NCBI RefSeq assembly: GCF_010435915.1
Contig: NZ_JAAFZH010000002.1
Location: 310,001-374,000, forward strand
DNA length: 64,000 nt
Reading direction: 5' to 3'
Source: Spirosoma terrae
Lineage (GTDB): Bacteria > Bacteroidota > Bacteroidia > Cytophagales > Spirosomataceae
Positions 1 through 10,600 of this stretch are shown in pieces. The notes beneath the pieces are model-generated. The model searched no databases, had not been told where the DNA came from, and was given only the letters and a program-made list of their open reading frames with translations. The translations under genes and the position numbers were made by a program. Position 1 is the stretch's first letter, and every line of letters starts with the position of its first letter.

Positions 1-2524
1 TGTCGACAAGAGGACCTACTTCTTCGATCCCTTTTTGGGCTTTCACCAGGGCCTCGATGGATAAATTCTGCTCAGTAATTTTTGTTAAACCCATCATCAT
101 AGCGGGCGCTTTCTGCGTGTGGAGTGTTCGACCAATGGCGGGTACATCCTTATCCTGCAGGGCCAGCTTTAACTCATCCAGTTCTTTAGGGGTTTTGTCA
201 AGATAAATTTCCAGTAGTTCCAGGGCCAGTTCGGCATCGTTTCCTACTGAATTGAGGAGCGGCTCCAGGGAGAACGTAGCAGGATTTGATGATGGTAGGG
301 CGGTGGCGGGTTCAAGCAGGGACGAAAATTGAACGTCTTTATGCAGACCATAGTGGAGAATCATTCGTTGCAGATCCTCCATCTGGAACGGTTTCGGCAG
401 AAAATCATTCATCCCTGCCTGCAAACATTGTTCGCGCTCGCTGGCCAGCGCGTGGGCCGTCATGGCTATAATCGGAATGTTGCTACGTAGCGTATGGCGG
501 ATGTGATACGTGGTCTGATAGCCATCCATAATCGGCATCTGAATATCCATCAGGATCAGGTCGAAATTCTCTTCCTGAAGCATATCGAGTGCCTGTTGAC
601 CATTCTCGGCAAGCCGGGCCTGATAGCCCAGGCGTTTGATAACCTGCAGGACCAGCCGCTGATTCATTACGTTATCTTCAACGGCCAGAATTTTCAAAAG
701 TTTCGTCTCGCTGTCGGTGAGGGCCACGCCAGGGTCCATCGTTTGCCGAATCGATTCAGGCGCAATAGGGTACGTTAATTCAATCGTAAATTCAGAACCT
801 TTGCCGGGTTCGCTGCTTACGTTAATCGAGCCGCCAAGCATGTGCGTAAGCGACTTTACGATATTGAGACCAAGGCCCGTGCCGCCGTAAAAACGAGTTG
901 TGAAGTTGCTGGCCTGACGGAAACGTTCAAAAATATGGGGTAGCGCATCAGCGTCGATACCAATGCCGGTATCCTTAACCGAAAACCGAACCCGTACCGA
1001 TTCGTCACGTATACCCTGATTAACAATGTGGGCCGAAACGGAGCCTTCTTTGGTGAATTTGATGGCATTGCTGAGCAAGTTCAGCAGGATTTGGGTAAGG
1101 CGTGTAGGATCGCCCAGAACCAGCGACGGCAACGTAGCATCTACCTCGAAGATCAATTGCAGATTTTTGTCGGCAGCTGCTGGCAGCAACATGGTCTGAA
1201 GCGAAGCCGTTAAGGAATGAATGTTGAATGGAATCGACTCAAGGTCGATCATGCCCGCTTCGATTTTGGATATATCCAGAATGTCGTTGACAATGGTAAG
1301 CAGGTTTTTTCCGGCCGTCTGAATGAGTTTCACATAATCGGCCTGCTCGGTGTTAAGGGGGGTGTGTTCAAGCAGGTTGGAAAACCCGATTACTGAGTTG
1401 AGTGGTGTACGGATCTCGTGGCTCATGTTGGCCAGGAAATTCTGCTTCAACCGGGCCGCCTGTTCCGCCATTTCCTTTGCTTCTTCCAGCCGAAAATGCG
1501 ATTGTGCCCGTTCGCTGATATCAATGCTGGACGAGACAACGTATTGCAGGGTGCCGTCCGTATCAAAAACCGGACTGGCCGAACTCATCAATTGAATCTT
1601 TTTGCCATCAATGTGTACTTCTATATCATCCACCTGACTAGCCTCACCTCTAAGGGCTCTATAGGCTGGTCGGCGTTCAATCGGGTAGGGGTTGCCACTG
1701 GGATATTGATAAAGTTCAACCTTCCTTAACAGTTCAGTGTAGTTCTTTGAGGTACCCAGCGATCCAAACGTTTTCATAGATGCCTGATTGGCATAGTAAA
1801 GAGTACCTTCCTGATCAGTAACCATGATAGAAACAGGTACTGCTTCCAGAAACTGTTTGAGTTGCTGTTCGCTCTGTGCCAGTTTTTTGTTGAGCTGATT
1901 CGTATCGCGCAGGGTTTGAAATAGCCGGTAAATAGCCCAGAGAATGATGAGTAAAGCTGCTGCTGCCCCCACCAGGCTACTGGTTGTCGCATAGTTAGCC
2001 GATTGTTCGCTAGAAGCCGCTCTAACGTTCAGCAGGTCGTTTTCGACCGTTTCAATCGTTTTTAACTGATTGAAGAGCTGTGTGCTTAGACTCACGAAAT
2101 TTTCGACAGAATCTAAGTGAGCAAGACCATTTCCGGTTGTGTTCTGCGAGAATAGGAACTCGCCGTGTTCCAGCTTTTGCTGAACCAACCGATCAACAGC
2201 CAGCAGGCGATTATGCTGAGATGGCCTTGCGGCAGTTAGTGTTATGATTTGCTTTAAATATGCCTTGATCTCCCGTGTGTTTCGATCATAGTCTGCTTTA
2301 AAAAAATGATTTCGATTACTAAGCAGATAACCCCGAAGATCATTATCCAGAGTAATTATATGGGCTTGTAATTGCTGGGTTTTCTGTAGTACAAGATGGG
2401 TATGAATCAGCCATTCGTTCTGTTCAACTATGCGTTGGGTAGTGCGAAGGGAGTTAATTCCAATAAGTATCGGAATTAACAGTCCAACCGCTAATATCCA
2501 GCCAATTCGTTTTGTAGACTCCAT
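1..2524 (-). CDS. Hybrid sensor histidine kinase (CHASE3-like/PAS/HisKA/HATPase/REC/Hpt), C-terminus cut by window edge
   Basis: Membrane-bound multistep phosphorelay kinase. No stop occurs before base 1, so the C-terminus lies outside the window. I start it at ATG 2524-2522. The domain order is TM1 (about residues 7-25), a periplasmic helical region resembling CHASE3, TM2 (about 177-200), PAS (about 225-335), HisKA with motif NMSHEIRTPLNSVIGFS (His369), HATPase_c with DTGIGID and GGTGLGLNIVKS, a receiver domain with phospho-acceptor Asp660 in LILMDIQMPIMDGY, and an Hpt domain with His802 in LHTQKAP. No separate response regulator gene is adjacent, so the partner is likely encoded elsewhere. 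The catalytic half closely resembles the kinase at 52063-54930, which has an unrelated sensor. The ligand cannot be told from sequence. Confidence 0.93.
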   Translation of the reverse strand, partial: MESTKRIGWILAVGLLIPILIGINSLRTTQRIVEQNEWLIHTHLVLQKTQQLQAHIITLDNDLRGYLLSNRNHFFKADYDRNTREIKAYLKQIITLTAARPSQHNRLLAVDRLVQQKLEHGEFLFSQNTTGNGLAHLDSVENFVSLSTQLFNQLKTIETVENDLLNVRAASSEQSANYATTSSLVGAAAALLIILWAIYRLFQTLRDTNQLNKKLAQSEQQLKQFLEAVPVSIMVTDQEGTLYYANQASMKTFGSLGTSKNYTELLRKVELYQYPSGNPYPIERRPAYRALRGEASQVDDIEVHIDGKKIQLMSSASPVFDTDGTLQYVVSSSIDISERAQSHFRLEEAKEMAEQAARLKQNFLANMSHEIRTPLNSVIGFSNLLEHTPLNTEQADYVKLIQTAGKNLLTIVNDILDISKIEAGMIDLESIPFNIHSLTASLQTMLLPAAADKNLQLIFEVDATLPSLVLGDPTRLTQILLNLLSNAIKFTKEGSVSAHIVNQGIRDESVRVRFSVKDTGIGIDADALPHIFERFRQASNFTTRFYGGTGLGLNIVKSLTHMLGGSINVSSEPGKGSEFTIELTYPIAPESIRQTMDPGVALTDSETKLLKILAVEDNVMNQRLVLQVIKRLGYQARLAENGQQALDMLQEENFDLILMDIQMPIMDGYQTTYHIRHTLRSNIPIIAMTAHALASEREQCLQAGMNDFLPKPFQMEDLQRMILHYGLHKDVQFSSLLEPATALPSSNPATFSLEPLLNSVGNDAELALELLEIYLDKTPKELDELKLALQDKDVPAIGRTLHTQKAPAMMMGLTKITEQNLSIEALVKAQKGIEEVGPLVD

Positions 2525-2943
2525 AGGTAATACGTAGGCCGACTTACTTTTCGGGTTAGCGTTGGATGCGTACAGCCTGATCTGTACAAACCGAATCAAC
2601 CTCACCCCTCAAATGTTTCCCCGATGCTACTCAATTACGTAAAAATTGGCACTCAACGCTACTACCAGTACGGCCTGACCGTGTATGGCAAGACACATAG
2701 ACGCTGATAAATTAGCACGTAGTGCCACATAGAATGATATATCAAATGTATAAACGAAAGATTACGTAAATAATAAGTTTGTTATTAGTTCGAGAAATAA
2801 ACTATTTGGCTGTTGATTGCTTATCGGTTGCCAGCGTTTGAAGGTAGTTATTTTGTGTGGTTTTGAAAAGTGATTGCCAATGGCAGCAGGGTTATTCCTA
2901 AGAGAAGGATGGAAGAGAACGGCCTTTTTCGTTTCTTTGTCCT
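2525..2943. other. Intergenic region between divergent kinase and thyA
   Basis: About 420 bases with no credible gene. The part from about 2720 to 2870 is AT-rich and should hold the thyA promoter and, on the other strand, the kinase promoter. I found no perfect TAnnTTTG match; TTATTTTG near 2850 is one mismatch away. No strong hairpin was seen. Confidence 0.5.
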
Positions 2944-3738
2944 ATGCAACAATATCACGATCTACTACGCCATATCCTGGCTAATGGGACTCGCAAAACA
3001 GATCGTACCGGCACGGGTACGATTAGTGTTTTTGGCTATCAGATGCGCTTTAATCTGCAGGAAGGCTTTCCACTGCTGACAACCAAAAAAGTACATACAA
3101 AGTCGATTATTCACGAACTGCTTTGGTTTATCAAAGGCGATACAAATATTAAATACCTGAAAGACAACGGCGTATCGATCTGGGATGAATGGGCTGACGA
3201 GAACGGCGATCTGGGGCCGGTATATGGTCGTCAGTGGCGCAGCTGGGCTACTACCGATGGACGTACCATCGATCAGTTAGCTGACGTATTGAAGCAGCTT
3301 AAAAACTCGCCCGATTCGCGCCGAATGATCGTCTCGGCCTGGAACCCGGCCGATGTACCCGGTATGGCATTGCCGCCCTGCCATGCGTTGTTCCAGTTCT
3401 ACGTAGCAGACGGAAAATTGTCGTGCCAGCTCTACCAACGTAGCGCCGACGTATTTCTGGGCGTTCCGTTCAATATTGCGTCGTATGCGCTACTGACGAT
3501 GATGATTGCGCAGGAATGTGGCCTGGAACCTTACGAGTTTATCTGGACAGGGGGCGATACGCATCTGTATCTGAATCACCTGGAACAGGTAGAGACGCAG
3601 CTTGCCCGTGAGCCCCGACCATTACCAACCATGCGTTTGAATCCTGACGTGAAATCGATTTTCGACTTTACTTACGACGATTTCACGCTCGAAAACTATA
3701 ATCCGTATCCGGCCATTAAGGCACCGGTAGCCGTCTAA
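2944..3738 (+). CDS. thyA: Thymidylate synthase
   Basis: Converts dUMP and 5,10-methylene-tetrahydrofolate to dTMP and dihydrofolate in the cytoplasm. It is 264 residues, the normal length of the E. coli-type enzyme. The dUMP-binding loop [20 protein letters not shown] is at the N-terminus, and the nucleophile Cys146 sits in PPCHALFQF, the same number as in E. coli ThyA. The [20 protein letters not shown] block is intact. ATG 2944 gives the conserved MQQYHDLL start. In many Bacteroidota a dihydrofolate reductase gene follows; here a pentapeptide-repeat gene follows after 9 bases instead. Confidence 0.98.
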   Translation: MQQYHDLLRHILANGTRKTDRTGTGTISVFGYQMRFNLQEGFPLLTTKKVHTKSIIHELLWFIKGDTNIKYLKDNGVSIWDEWADENGDLGPVYGRQWRSWATTDGRTIDQLADVLKQLKNSPDSRRMIVSAWNPADVPGMALPPCHALFQFYVADGKLSCQLYQRSADVFLGVPFNIASYALLTMMIAQECGLEPYEFIWTGGDTHLYLNHLEQVETQLAREPRPLPTMRLNPDVKSIFDFTYDDFTLENYNPYPAIKAPVAV

Positions 3739-3747
3739 CCTGTTTTA

Positions 3748-4314
3748 ATGGAGTATTATAAGCAACTCTTTGATGATCCTGACTCCATTCCTGAGCGATG
3801 GATAAGTCAGGAATTCGAGGAATGTACGTTCCGAAAACTCGATCTGTCGCGAATGGCTTTTTCTGGGTCGAATTTAGTCAACTGCCGGTTCGAGGCTTGT
3901 AATCTGGGGGGTATTGAGCTGAAGAATACGAAGCTGTATGATGTTAGCTTCATTAACTGCAAGTTGGCTCACGTCGATTTCGGTAGTTGCAATGCGTTTG
4001 GCTTCCACGTTGATTTTCAGGAGTGTATGCTTGATTACACTGTTTTTCTGAATCGTAAGCTCAAGAAATCGCATTTCATTGATTGCTCGCTAAAAGAAGC
4101 TTATTTCCTGAAGTGCGATTTAACAGGAACGGCTTTTAAGCACTGTAATCTGGAGTTGACCAGGTTCGAAGACAATAATCTGACGCAGGTTGATTTTGCC
4201 AGCTCCTATAATCTGGAAATAAATCCAGACAGTAATAAGCTAAAAAAGGCCCGGTTCTCGCTGGAGAGTCTGCCGGGCCTTTTAACGAAACATGATCTGA
4301 TTGTCAGTAAGTAG
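3748..4314 (+). CDS. Pentapeptide repeat protein
   Basis: A 188-residue cytoplasmic protein built of A(D/N)LXX-like repeats, for example CTFRKLDLSRMAFSGSNL, CRFEACNLGGIELKNTKL and CDLTGTAFKHCNLELTRF. Such repeats fold into a right-handed quadrilateral beta-helix. The family includes the Qnr and MfpA proteins that mimic DNA and protect gyrase from quinolones; overall repeat layout is Qnr/McbG-like, but a function in quinolone protection is only an inference. The gene starts 9 bases after thyA and is probably cotranscribed. It ends shortly before an inverted repeat at 4337-4378. Confidence 0.88.
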   Translation: MEYYKQLFDDPDSIPERWISQEFEECTFRKLDLSRMAFSGSNLVNCRFEACNLGGIELKNTKLYDVSFINCKLAHVDFGSCNAFGFHVDFQECMLDYTVFLNRKLKKSHFIDCSLKEAYFLKCDLTGTAFKHCNLELTRFEDNNLTQVDFASSYNLEINPDSNKLKKARFSLESLPGLLTKHDLIVSK

Positions 4315-4336
4315 CCTACATTGTAATTGCCATTTT

Positions 4337-4378
4337 TGTCATCCCGACCGGTCCGCCGGTGCGGCAGGAGGGATGACA
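4337..4378. repeat. Inverted repeat between convergent genes (REP-like, possible bidirectional terminator)
   Basis: Perfect 9-base arms TGTCATCCC (4337-4345) and GGGATGACA (4370-4378) enclose a second GC-rich hairpin, ACCGG (4347-4351) with CCGGT (4356-4360). It lies between the converging ends of the pentapeptide gene and the GMC oxidoreductase gene. The TCATCCC/GGGATGA outer stem is typical of dispersed intergenic palindromes. Confidence 0.7.
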
Positions 4379-4447
4379 GAAATACGCCGATTATTATTCA
4401 GTTTTAGAAAGTTCAAACAGACTCACAATACAGCGGGCACTAAGCTT

Positions 4448-6166
4448 CTACAAGTTCCCTTTACGCATTTCTTTTACGGCATAGTCGGCAGCGCGGGCGG
4501 TGATCGCCATAAACGTCAACGACGGGTTTTGGGTTGAGGTCGACGTCATGCAGGCTCCGTCCGTTACAAATACGTTTTTGCAGTTGTGGAATTGATTCCA
4601 TTTGTTGAGCATCGACGTTTTGGGGTCTTTCCCCATCCGGACGCCACCCATTTCATGAATGTCAAGTCCGGGCGCTTTGTCGGGTTTGTCGTGAGTCTGA
4701 ATGTTGGTAAATCCTGAAACGGTCAGCATTTCGGTCATCTGCTCATGGAAATCCCGAATCATTTTTTCGTCATTCTCGTCGTAAGCGACCGATACGCGAA
4801 GCTGTGGAATTCCCCAGGGGTCAGTCAGGGTTGAATCCAGTGCAACGTAGTTCGTTTCTTTCGGAATGGTTTCGCCCATCATATGCGATCCTACGCGCCA
4901 GTTGCCGTATTTCGGCTGCATCAAACTCGTTTTTAGCGTTTCGCCCATGCCCGACGTATCGACCTGCGTCATGCGCGACGAACCAAAACCGGCAGCATAG
5001 CCACGCAGGAAGTCTGTTTCCTGCTTCGCTACGTTCCGAAAACGAGGAATGTAACTACCATTGGGGCGAATACCATCCGTCGTAGTGTCCTGAAATCCTT
5101 CGTGTTCGGCAGAAATCGTCGTGCGGAAATTATGGAAAGCAACGTATTTGCCCAGCAACCCATTGTCGTTACCCAACCCTTTCGGGAAGCGATTGGAAGT
5201 CGAGTTCAAAAGAATCAGATTCGAGTTCAGGCAAGCCGCATTCACGAAGATGATTCGGGCGTAGTACTCGGTCATTTGTTTCGTATTGGCATCGATAACC
5301 CGCACACCCGACGCCTTATTTTTTTTCTCATCGAAAATAATCGAATGAACAACCGAATCAGGCCGAAGGGTGAGTTTGCCAGTCTTGGCAGCCCAGGGCA
5401 AGGTCGACGAATTGCTGCTGAAATAGCCACCATACGGACAGCCCCGCTGACATAGGGAACGGTTCTGACATTGTCCGCGCCCCTGCTGGTAGTGAATAGG
5501 CTGGGGTTTTGTCAGGTGAGCGCAACGGCCAATAATAACAGGACGGGTGCCTTTATAACGTAGCGCCATCTGATCGGTAAAATGCTTCTCCACGCAGGAT
5601 TGTTCGTGAGGAGGCAGGAACTCACCATCGGGCAATTGAGCCAATCCGTCTTTGTTGCCGGATATGCCCGCAAACCGTTCTACGTAGCTATACCAGGGCG
5701 CAATATCGGCGTAACGAATGGGCCAGTCGACCGCGAAACCATCGCGCGCGGGACCATCGAAATCATAATCAGACCAGCGTTGCGTACCCCGTGCCCACAT
5801 CAGTGATTTTCCGCCTACCTGATAGCCCCGAATCCAATCGAATGGCTTTTCCTGTATGTACGGATGGTCTGCATCTTTGACAAAAAAATGACTGGCATCT
5901 TCCCGGTTGGCGTAGCATCGGCTGGCAACCGGGTTGGCGTCTCTATACTCTTTGGAAAGCTGGCCCAGGTGCTCAAATTCCCAGGGCTGCATCATGGTTG
6001 TAGGGTAGTCGGTTATATGTTTTACGTCACGGCCACGCTCCAGAACCAGCGTGCGTAATCCTTTGCCGGTTAGTTCTTTGGCTGCCCAGCCACCACTAAT
6101 ACCTGAACCAACAACGATGGCGTCGAAAGTCCGGGCTTTTATAGAATCTATAGTTAGAAAAGACAT
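4448..6166 (-). CDS. GMC-family FAD oxidoreductase (gluconate 2-dehydrogenase-like large subunit)
   Basis: Flavoprotein of 572 residues that should oxidise a sugar or other alcohol. The N-terminal FAD-binding Rossmann motif is GSGISGGWAAKEL followed by LVLERG. The C-terminal GMC part carries HEMGGVRMG and NPSLTFMAITARAADYA. Cysteines in CQNRSLCQRGCPYGGY recall related gluconate/sorbitol dehydrogenase large subunits. It lies 40 bases downstream of the small subunit gene at 6207-6761 on the same strand, the usual pairing. No cytochrome c subunit gene is nearby, so the electron acceptor is unknown. The protein itself has no clear signal peptide and may be exported together with its small subunit. 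Confidence 0.9.
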   Translation of the reverse strand: MSFLTIDSIKARTFDAIVVGSGISGGWAAKELTGKGLRTLVLERGRDVKHITDYPTTMMQPWEFEHLGQLSKEYRDANPVASRCYANREDASHFFVKDADHPYIQEKPFDWIRGYQVGGKSLMWARGTQRWSDYDFDGPARDGFAVDWPIRYADIAPWYSYVERFAGISGNKDGLAQLPDGEFLPPHEQSCVEKHFTDQMALRYKGTRPVIIGRCAHLTKPQPIHYQQGRGQCQNRSLCQRGCPYGGYFSSNSSTLPWAAKTGKLTLRPDSVVHSIIFDEKKNKASGVRVIDANTKQMTEYYARIIFVNAACLNSNLILLNSTSNRFPKGLGNDNGLLGKYVAFHNFRTTISAEHEGFQDTTTDGIRPNGSYIPRFRNVAKQETDFLRGYAAGFGSSRMTQVDTSGMGETLKTSLMQPKYGNWRVGSHMMGETIPKETNYVALDSTLTDPWGIPQLRVSVAYDENDEKMIRDFHEQMTEMLTVSGFTNIQTHDKPDKAPGLDIHEMGGVRMGKDPKTSMLNKWNQFHNCKNVFVTDGACMTSTSTQNPSLTFMAITARAADYAVKEMRKGNL

Positions 6167-6206
6167 GATAGAACAGAGAAAAGTAACGGAGAATAAGGTA
6201 GATTAC

Positions 6207-6761
6207 TTAGTGACCAGCGCCGAGTGGAACGCTCTGAACCGGAACGCAGCCGTGGTAATAGCCGGGAGCCATATTGAACTTCTGAATCGTAGTCATGTAG
6301 AATTCAGAGTTCGTGTACCCCTGAATGGTCAGACCTTTAATCATATCGACAAAAGGTTTGGCTGTCGGATCTGTTGAGTTGGTGAGACGCGCCAGTACGT
6401 CGGCCCGTTGCGTAGCTTCACAATCGACAAAGAGCTTTGAATAAGCCTGCTGCGCTGTCGAATCCGTTAGGGCCAGGCCCTGTTGTAAGGTTGTGCTGGC
6501 CTGCGGATCGTAGCAGTCACGAATCATTCGCAGGGCAAACCGATGTACATTAAGTGCTTTGGCTCCGGGCGTGTTTGTTTGTGGGATTAATGTCTCCACA
6601 ATTTCTCCAAGAAAGGATTCCTGATCGGCGGGTACATTCGGGATGAGGCCAATCGATTCAGGTGTCCAGCCTGATGCCCAGGCTGGTAGGCTAAGTAAGC
6701 CTCCAAATGAAAGAGCCAGGCTCTTTACTGCAGAACGGCGTTGCATAGGTATAGTTGACAA
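6207..6761 (-). CDS. Gluconate 2-dehydrogenase subunit 3 family protein
   Basis: Small partner (184 residues) of the GMC oxidoreductase encoded just downstream. The N-terminus MQRRSAVKSLALSFGGLL followed by LPAWAS looks like a Tat-type signal with paired arginines, so the complex is probably exported in folded, FAD-loaded form. The rest matches the gluconate 2-dehydrogenase subunit 3 pattern (FLGEIVETLIPQTNTPGAKA, VHRFALRMIRDCY). Two in-frame ATGs are possible (6761 and 6746); the second starts right at the twin-Arg segment. The true sugar or polyol substrate is not known. Confidence 0.87.
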   Translation of the reverse strand: MSTIPMQRRSAVKSLALSFGGLLSLPAWASGWTPESIGLIPNVPADQESFLGEIVETLIPQTNTPGAKALNVHRFALRMIRDCYDPQASTTLQQGLALTDSTAQQAYSKLFVDCEATQRADVLARLTNSTDPTAKPFVDMIKGLTIQGYTNSEFYMTTIQKFNMAPGYYHGCVPVQSVPLGAGH

Positions 6762-6959
6762 TAGCGAACAATCAAAAGCAGATAACGATAAATTACCTAC
6801 TTGTTATATATGATATTCTCTTCCCCACTACTGGTTGCAATGATGTAAGAATAAAAGGATGGGGGCGAAATGGACTATTTCTAAATTAGCGTACTTTGCT
6901 TTTGTCCTCGAACTTTCCGGTGAACTATCTGTTAAGGCAGATAACGCAGTCGATTTACA

Positions 6960-7346
6960 ATGAGAGCATTGGTGGCATTTATACTGGCAACACAGGTACT
7001 GGTAAGCAGTCTGCTTCCTGGTTTCGGTGTAGATCAGTCCGCCAAGCTTGTCGATCTGGCGCAGCATTATCAGCAGCACCGGAAAACGGAGCCAGACTTG
7101 GGCTTCCTAGATTTTATGGAGATGCACTATGGCGCAAATGCAGAGCACCAGAAGCATCCGAATCATAGCCACCACAATCTGCCAGCAGTTGGTCATGCGG
7201 TTCCGGCGTTTACTGAACCGTCGGTTATACTCCTATCATTGATGGCCCTCTCGGTACTATTGCTGGCGCAAACGGCCTGTTTTCGATACGCTAATTTATA
7301 CTCATTTGTCAACGTATCGTCGTTGATCAATCCACCCCGACGCTAG
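6960..7346 (+). CDS. Small histidine-rich membrane protein upstream of metal efflux genes
   Basis: A 128-residue protein with an N-terminal signal sequence or TM segment (about residues 1-20), a His-rich middle (MHYGANAEHQKHPNHSHHN, about residues 55-73), one TM helix (about 87-107) and a short tail ending INPPRR. I do not recognise a named family. Small proteins of this shape often precede CzcA/CusA operons in Bacteroidota, and a metal-binding role in the periplasm is a reasonable inference from the histidines. It is followed by 315 non-coding bases before the pump gene, so cotranscription is uncertain. A partial promoter match, TACTTTGC, lies near 6890. Confidence 0.7.
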   Translation: MRALVAFILATQVLVSSLLPGFGVDQSAKLVDLAQHYQQHRKTEPDLGFLDFMEMHYGANAEHQKHPNHSHHNLPAVGHAVPAFTEPSVILLSLMALSVLLLAQTACFRYANLYSFVNVSSLINPPRR

Positions 7347-7661
7347 CGGGGGCGTACCTGTTGGCCAAACTGTATCCCTACGGGTCGATTTCCCTCATTC
7401 TTCTCACCTTTTTCCGGGCTTTTGTAATCCGTTGGCACAAGTTGGGCTACGTTACTAGTCTGGTAATCAGTTTTAACCAAGCTGTTTGAACGTTACTGTG
7501 GTCGCGTTTTTGTCATTGCGACATAGGAGCAATGATAAAAATACCATTCTTACTAACGACACAGCTTTAACGCATTAATCCATCGGTTGCATTACGCCGA
7601 ATGGAGCCCGTACGCTACTATTCAGGAGTTATCATAAGCCTACTTACCGTTCGTCGTCGCG
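7347..7661. other. Intergenic region before the RND pump gene
   Basis: No credible gene in 315 bases. It holds a perfect 7-base inverted repeat (7513-7519 TCATTGC, 7529-7535 GCAATGA) flanked by T-rich and A-rich runs, described separately. The pump promoter should lie here, but I could not fix it. Confidence 0.5.
7513..7535. repeat. Short inverted repeat TCATTGC/GCAATGA
   Basis: Arms at 7513-7519 and 7529-7535 are perfectly complementary, with flanking TTTTTG and TAAAAA extending the symmetry. The core GTCATTGCGA is a common intergenic palindrome word in Bacteroidota. It could act as a terminator for the small gene upstream or be a REP-like repeat. Confidence 0.55.
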
Positions 7662-10600
7662 ATGTTGAACGCCATTATTCATTTTTCAATCCATAATAAA
7701 TTAATTGTCGGTTTGTTCACCCTGGCGCTGGTTGGTTGGGGGGCCTGGTCGGCCTCGCAATTGCCGATTGATGCGGTGCCCGACATCACCAATAATCAGG
7801 TACAGGTCATTACCAGCAGCCCATCGCTGGCGGCTGAAGACATCGAACGGCTGGTGACGTTTCCTATTGAAGTAGGTTTATCGAACATTCCCGGCCTGAC
7901 CGAAATTCGTTCGTTTTCCCGGTTTGGACTGTCCATCGTCACGGTCGTGTTTTCCGATGCGACGGATGTGTACTGGGCGCGTCAGCAGATCAGCGAACGA
8001 TTGCAGAACGTAATCGGGCAGATTCCACCCGGCGTAGGCACACCGGTGATGGCGCCCGTCACAACAGGACTGGGCGAAATTTTCCAGTATACAGTCGTTC
8101 CGAAGAAGGGTTACGAAAGTCGGTACTCACTAACCGATCTACGTACCATTCAGGACTGGACCATCCGCCGGGCTCTATTGGGTACACCCGGCGTGGCTGA
8201 TGTCAGTGGATTTGGTGGGTTGCTGAAACAGTATGAGATTGCCGTCGACCCCGACCGCTTACGGAGCGTTGGCATCACCATCACCGACCTCTATACAGCG
8301 CTTCAGCAAAACAACCAGAACACGGGTGGTGCTTACATCGACAAGAAACCAAATGCCTTCTTCATCCGCTCCGACGGTCTGATCCAGTCGCCCAGCGATA
8401 TTGCCGACATCGTTATCCGGCTAAATAACCAGGGGTTACCGGTGCGCGTGCGAGACGTAGCACAGGTGCAAATCGGATCGGCAGTACGTTACGGTGCCGT
8501 GACCCGTAACGGCGAAGGCGAAACGGTAGGCGCTGTGGTTATGATGATTAAAGGCGAAAACTCATCGGCGGTTATTAAACGGGTTAAGGAAAAAATTGCC
8601 CAGATTCAAAAGACGCTACCCCCCGGTGTGCAGATTGTTCCGTTTCTGGACCGTACCAAAATGGTGAACAGTGCCATCGGTACGGTAGAGCGGAATTTGC
8701 TGGAAGGGGCTACCATTGTCATTGTGGTGCTGGTGTTGTTGCTGGGCAATTTTCGGGCGGGTATTGTGGTCGCATCCGTCATTCCGCTGGCGTTGCTGTT
8801 TGCCATTTCGATGATGAATCTGTTCGGCGTGTCGGGGAACCTGATGAGCCTGGGTGCTATTGACTTTGGGCTGATTGTCGACGGAGCGGTTATTATCGTT
8901 GAAGCGACGTTGCACCATATTCATTCCCGAATGAACGAACGGGTGAAGACGCCCTCCGATGTGGAGTTCCTGACTCAGTCCGAAATGGACGACGAAGTGT
9001 ATCAATCGGCGGGGCGTATTCGGTCGTCGGCGGCTTTTGGCGAAATCATCATTCTGATTGTGTATCTGCCAATTTTGGCCCTGTCGGGTATCGAAGGGAA
9101 GATGTTTCGGCCAATGGCCCTGACGGTAGCCTTTGCTATTCTGGGGGCGTTTATTCTGTCGCTCACCTACGTGCCGATGGTGTCGGCCCTGCTGCTCAGC
9201 AAGAAAATCGAGCATAAAGAGTCGTATTCGGACCGGATCATCAAGCGGGTTCATCGCGTTTACGAACCGATTCTGCTACGTGCGCTCCATCATCGGCTGC
9301 TGATTCTGAGCAGTGCCGTTCTGCTGCTGGGCGTTGCACTGTTTCTGTTTTCGCGGATGGGGGGCGAGTTTATTCCACAGCTCGACGAGGGTGATTTCGC
9401 GGTCGATACGCGCACGCTGACGGGTAGCTCGCTGTCCGAAACCGTCGATGCTACGTTGAAAGCGCAGCGGATTCTGCTCAAACAATTTCCGGAGGTCGAA
9501 CAGGTGGTGGGAAAAATTGGCTCCGGCGAAATTCCGACTGACCCGATGCCCATTGAAGCTTCTGACCTGATGGTTATTCTCAAACCAAAAGACGACTGGA
9601 CATCAGCCAAAACGCGCGATGAGTTGGCCGGAAAGATGGCGGAAGCCTTGTCGGTTATTCCGGGCGTTACGTTCGGGTTTCAGCAACCCGTACAGATGCG
9701 TTTCAACGAACTGATGACCGGCGCGCGGCAGGACGTAGCCCTGAAGATTTACGGCGAAGATTTGGGCCAACTCACGAAACTGGCTGAGCAGGTCGGCGGA
9801 CTGATCCGAACTATAGACGGAGCCAAAGACCTGTATATCGAGCAGGTGGGCGGACTGTCGCAAATTCTGATCCGGCTCGACCGGGCACAGATTGCCAAGT
9901 TTGGGCTGAACGTAGCGGACGTGAATCGGGTCATCAACACCGCGTTTGCCGGGCAGTCGGCGGGGCTGGTTTTTGAAGGCGAGAAACGGTTCGATCTGGT
10001 GGTTCGTCTGGCAGCGGATCGACGGCAGAGTGTCGATGATATTCGAAATGTGTACGTATCGGTTCCGGCCAGTGCCGCTGGCCCTGCCCAGCAGATTCCG
10101 CTTGGACAGATTGCTCAGGTGACAATTCAGGAGGCCCCTAATCAGATTCAGCGGGACGATACCCACCGACGGATTACACTGGGGTTCAATGTAAGGGGCC
10201 GCGATGTCGAAAGTATCGTTACAGAATTGCAGCAGAAAGTGGGGCAGCGGATCAAATTCCCGCCCGGCTATTCCATCAAATACGGCGGACAGTTTCAGAA
10301 CCTGGTCGATGCCAAGCAACGATTGAGCATTGCCGTGCCGATTGCGCTGGCCCTGATTTTTGCCCTGCTGTTTTTTACGTTCCACTCCATTCGGCAGAGT
10401 TTACTCATTTTTATGGCGATTCCGATGGCGGCTATCGGGGGTGTATTTGCGCTCCTGATTCGGGGCATGCCGTTCAGTATTTCGGCGGGTGTTGGCTTCA
10501 TCGCGCTGTTTGGAGTAGCTGTCTTGAATGGTATTGTCCTGATTGCGGAGTTTAATCGGCTTCGGCACGAGGAAGGTATCACCGATATGACCGAAATTAT

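Noticed and set aside
494-1729. Plus-strand open frames opposite the hybrid kinase
   Set aside because: They lie within a clear kinase gene on the other strand; the translated products have no domain.
3882-3900. T-loop-like word GGTTCGAGGC
   Set aside because: It is in frame inside the pentapeptide gene, with no acceptor stem or anticodon arm around it.
4301-4537. Plus-strand open frame across the gap into the GMC gene
   Set aside because: Overlaps the pentapeptide gene end, the palindrome and the GMC gene; no protein features.
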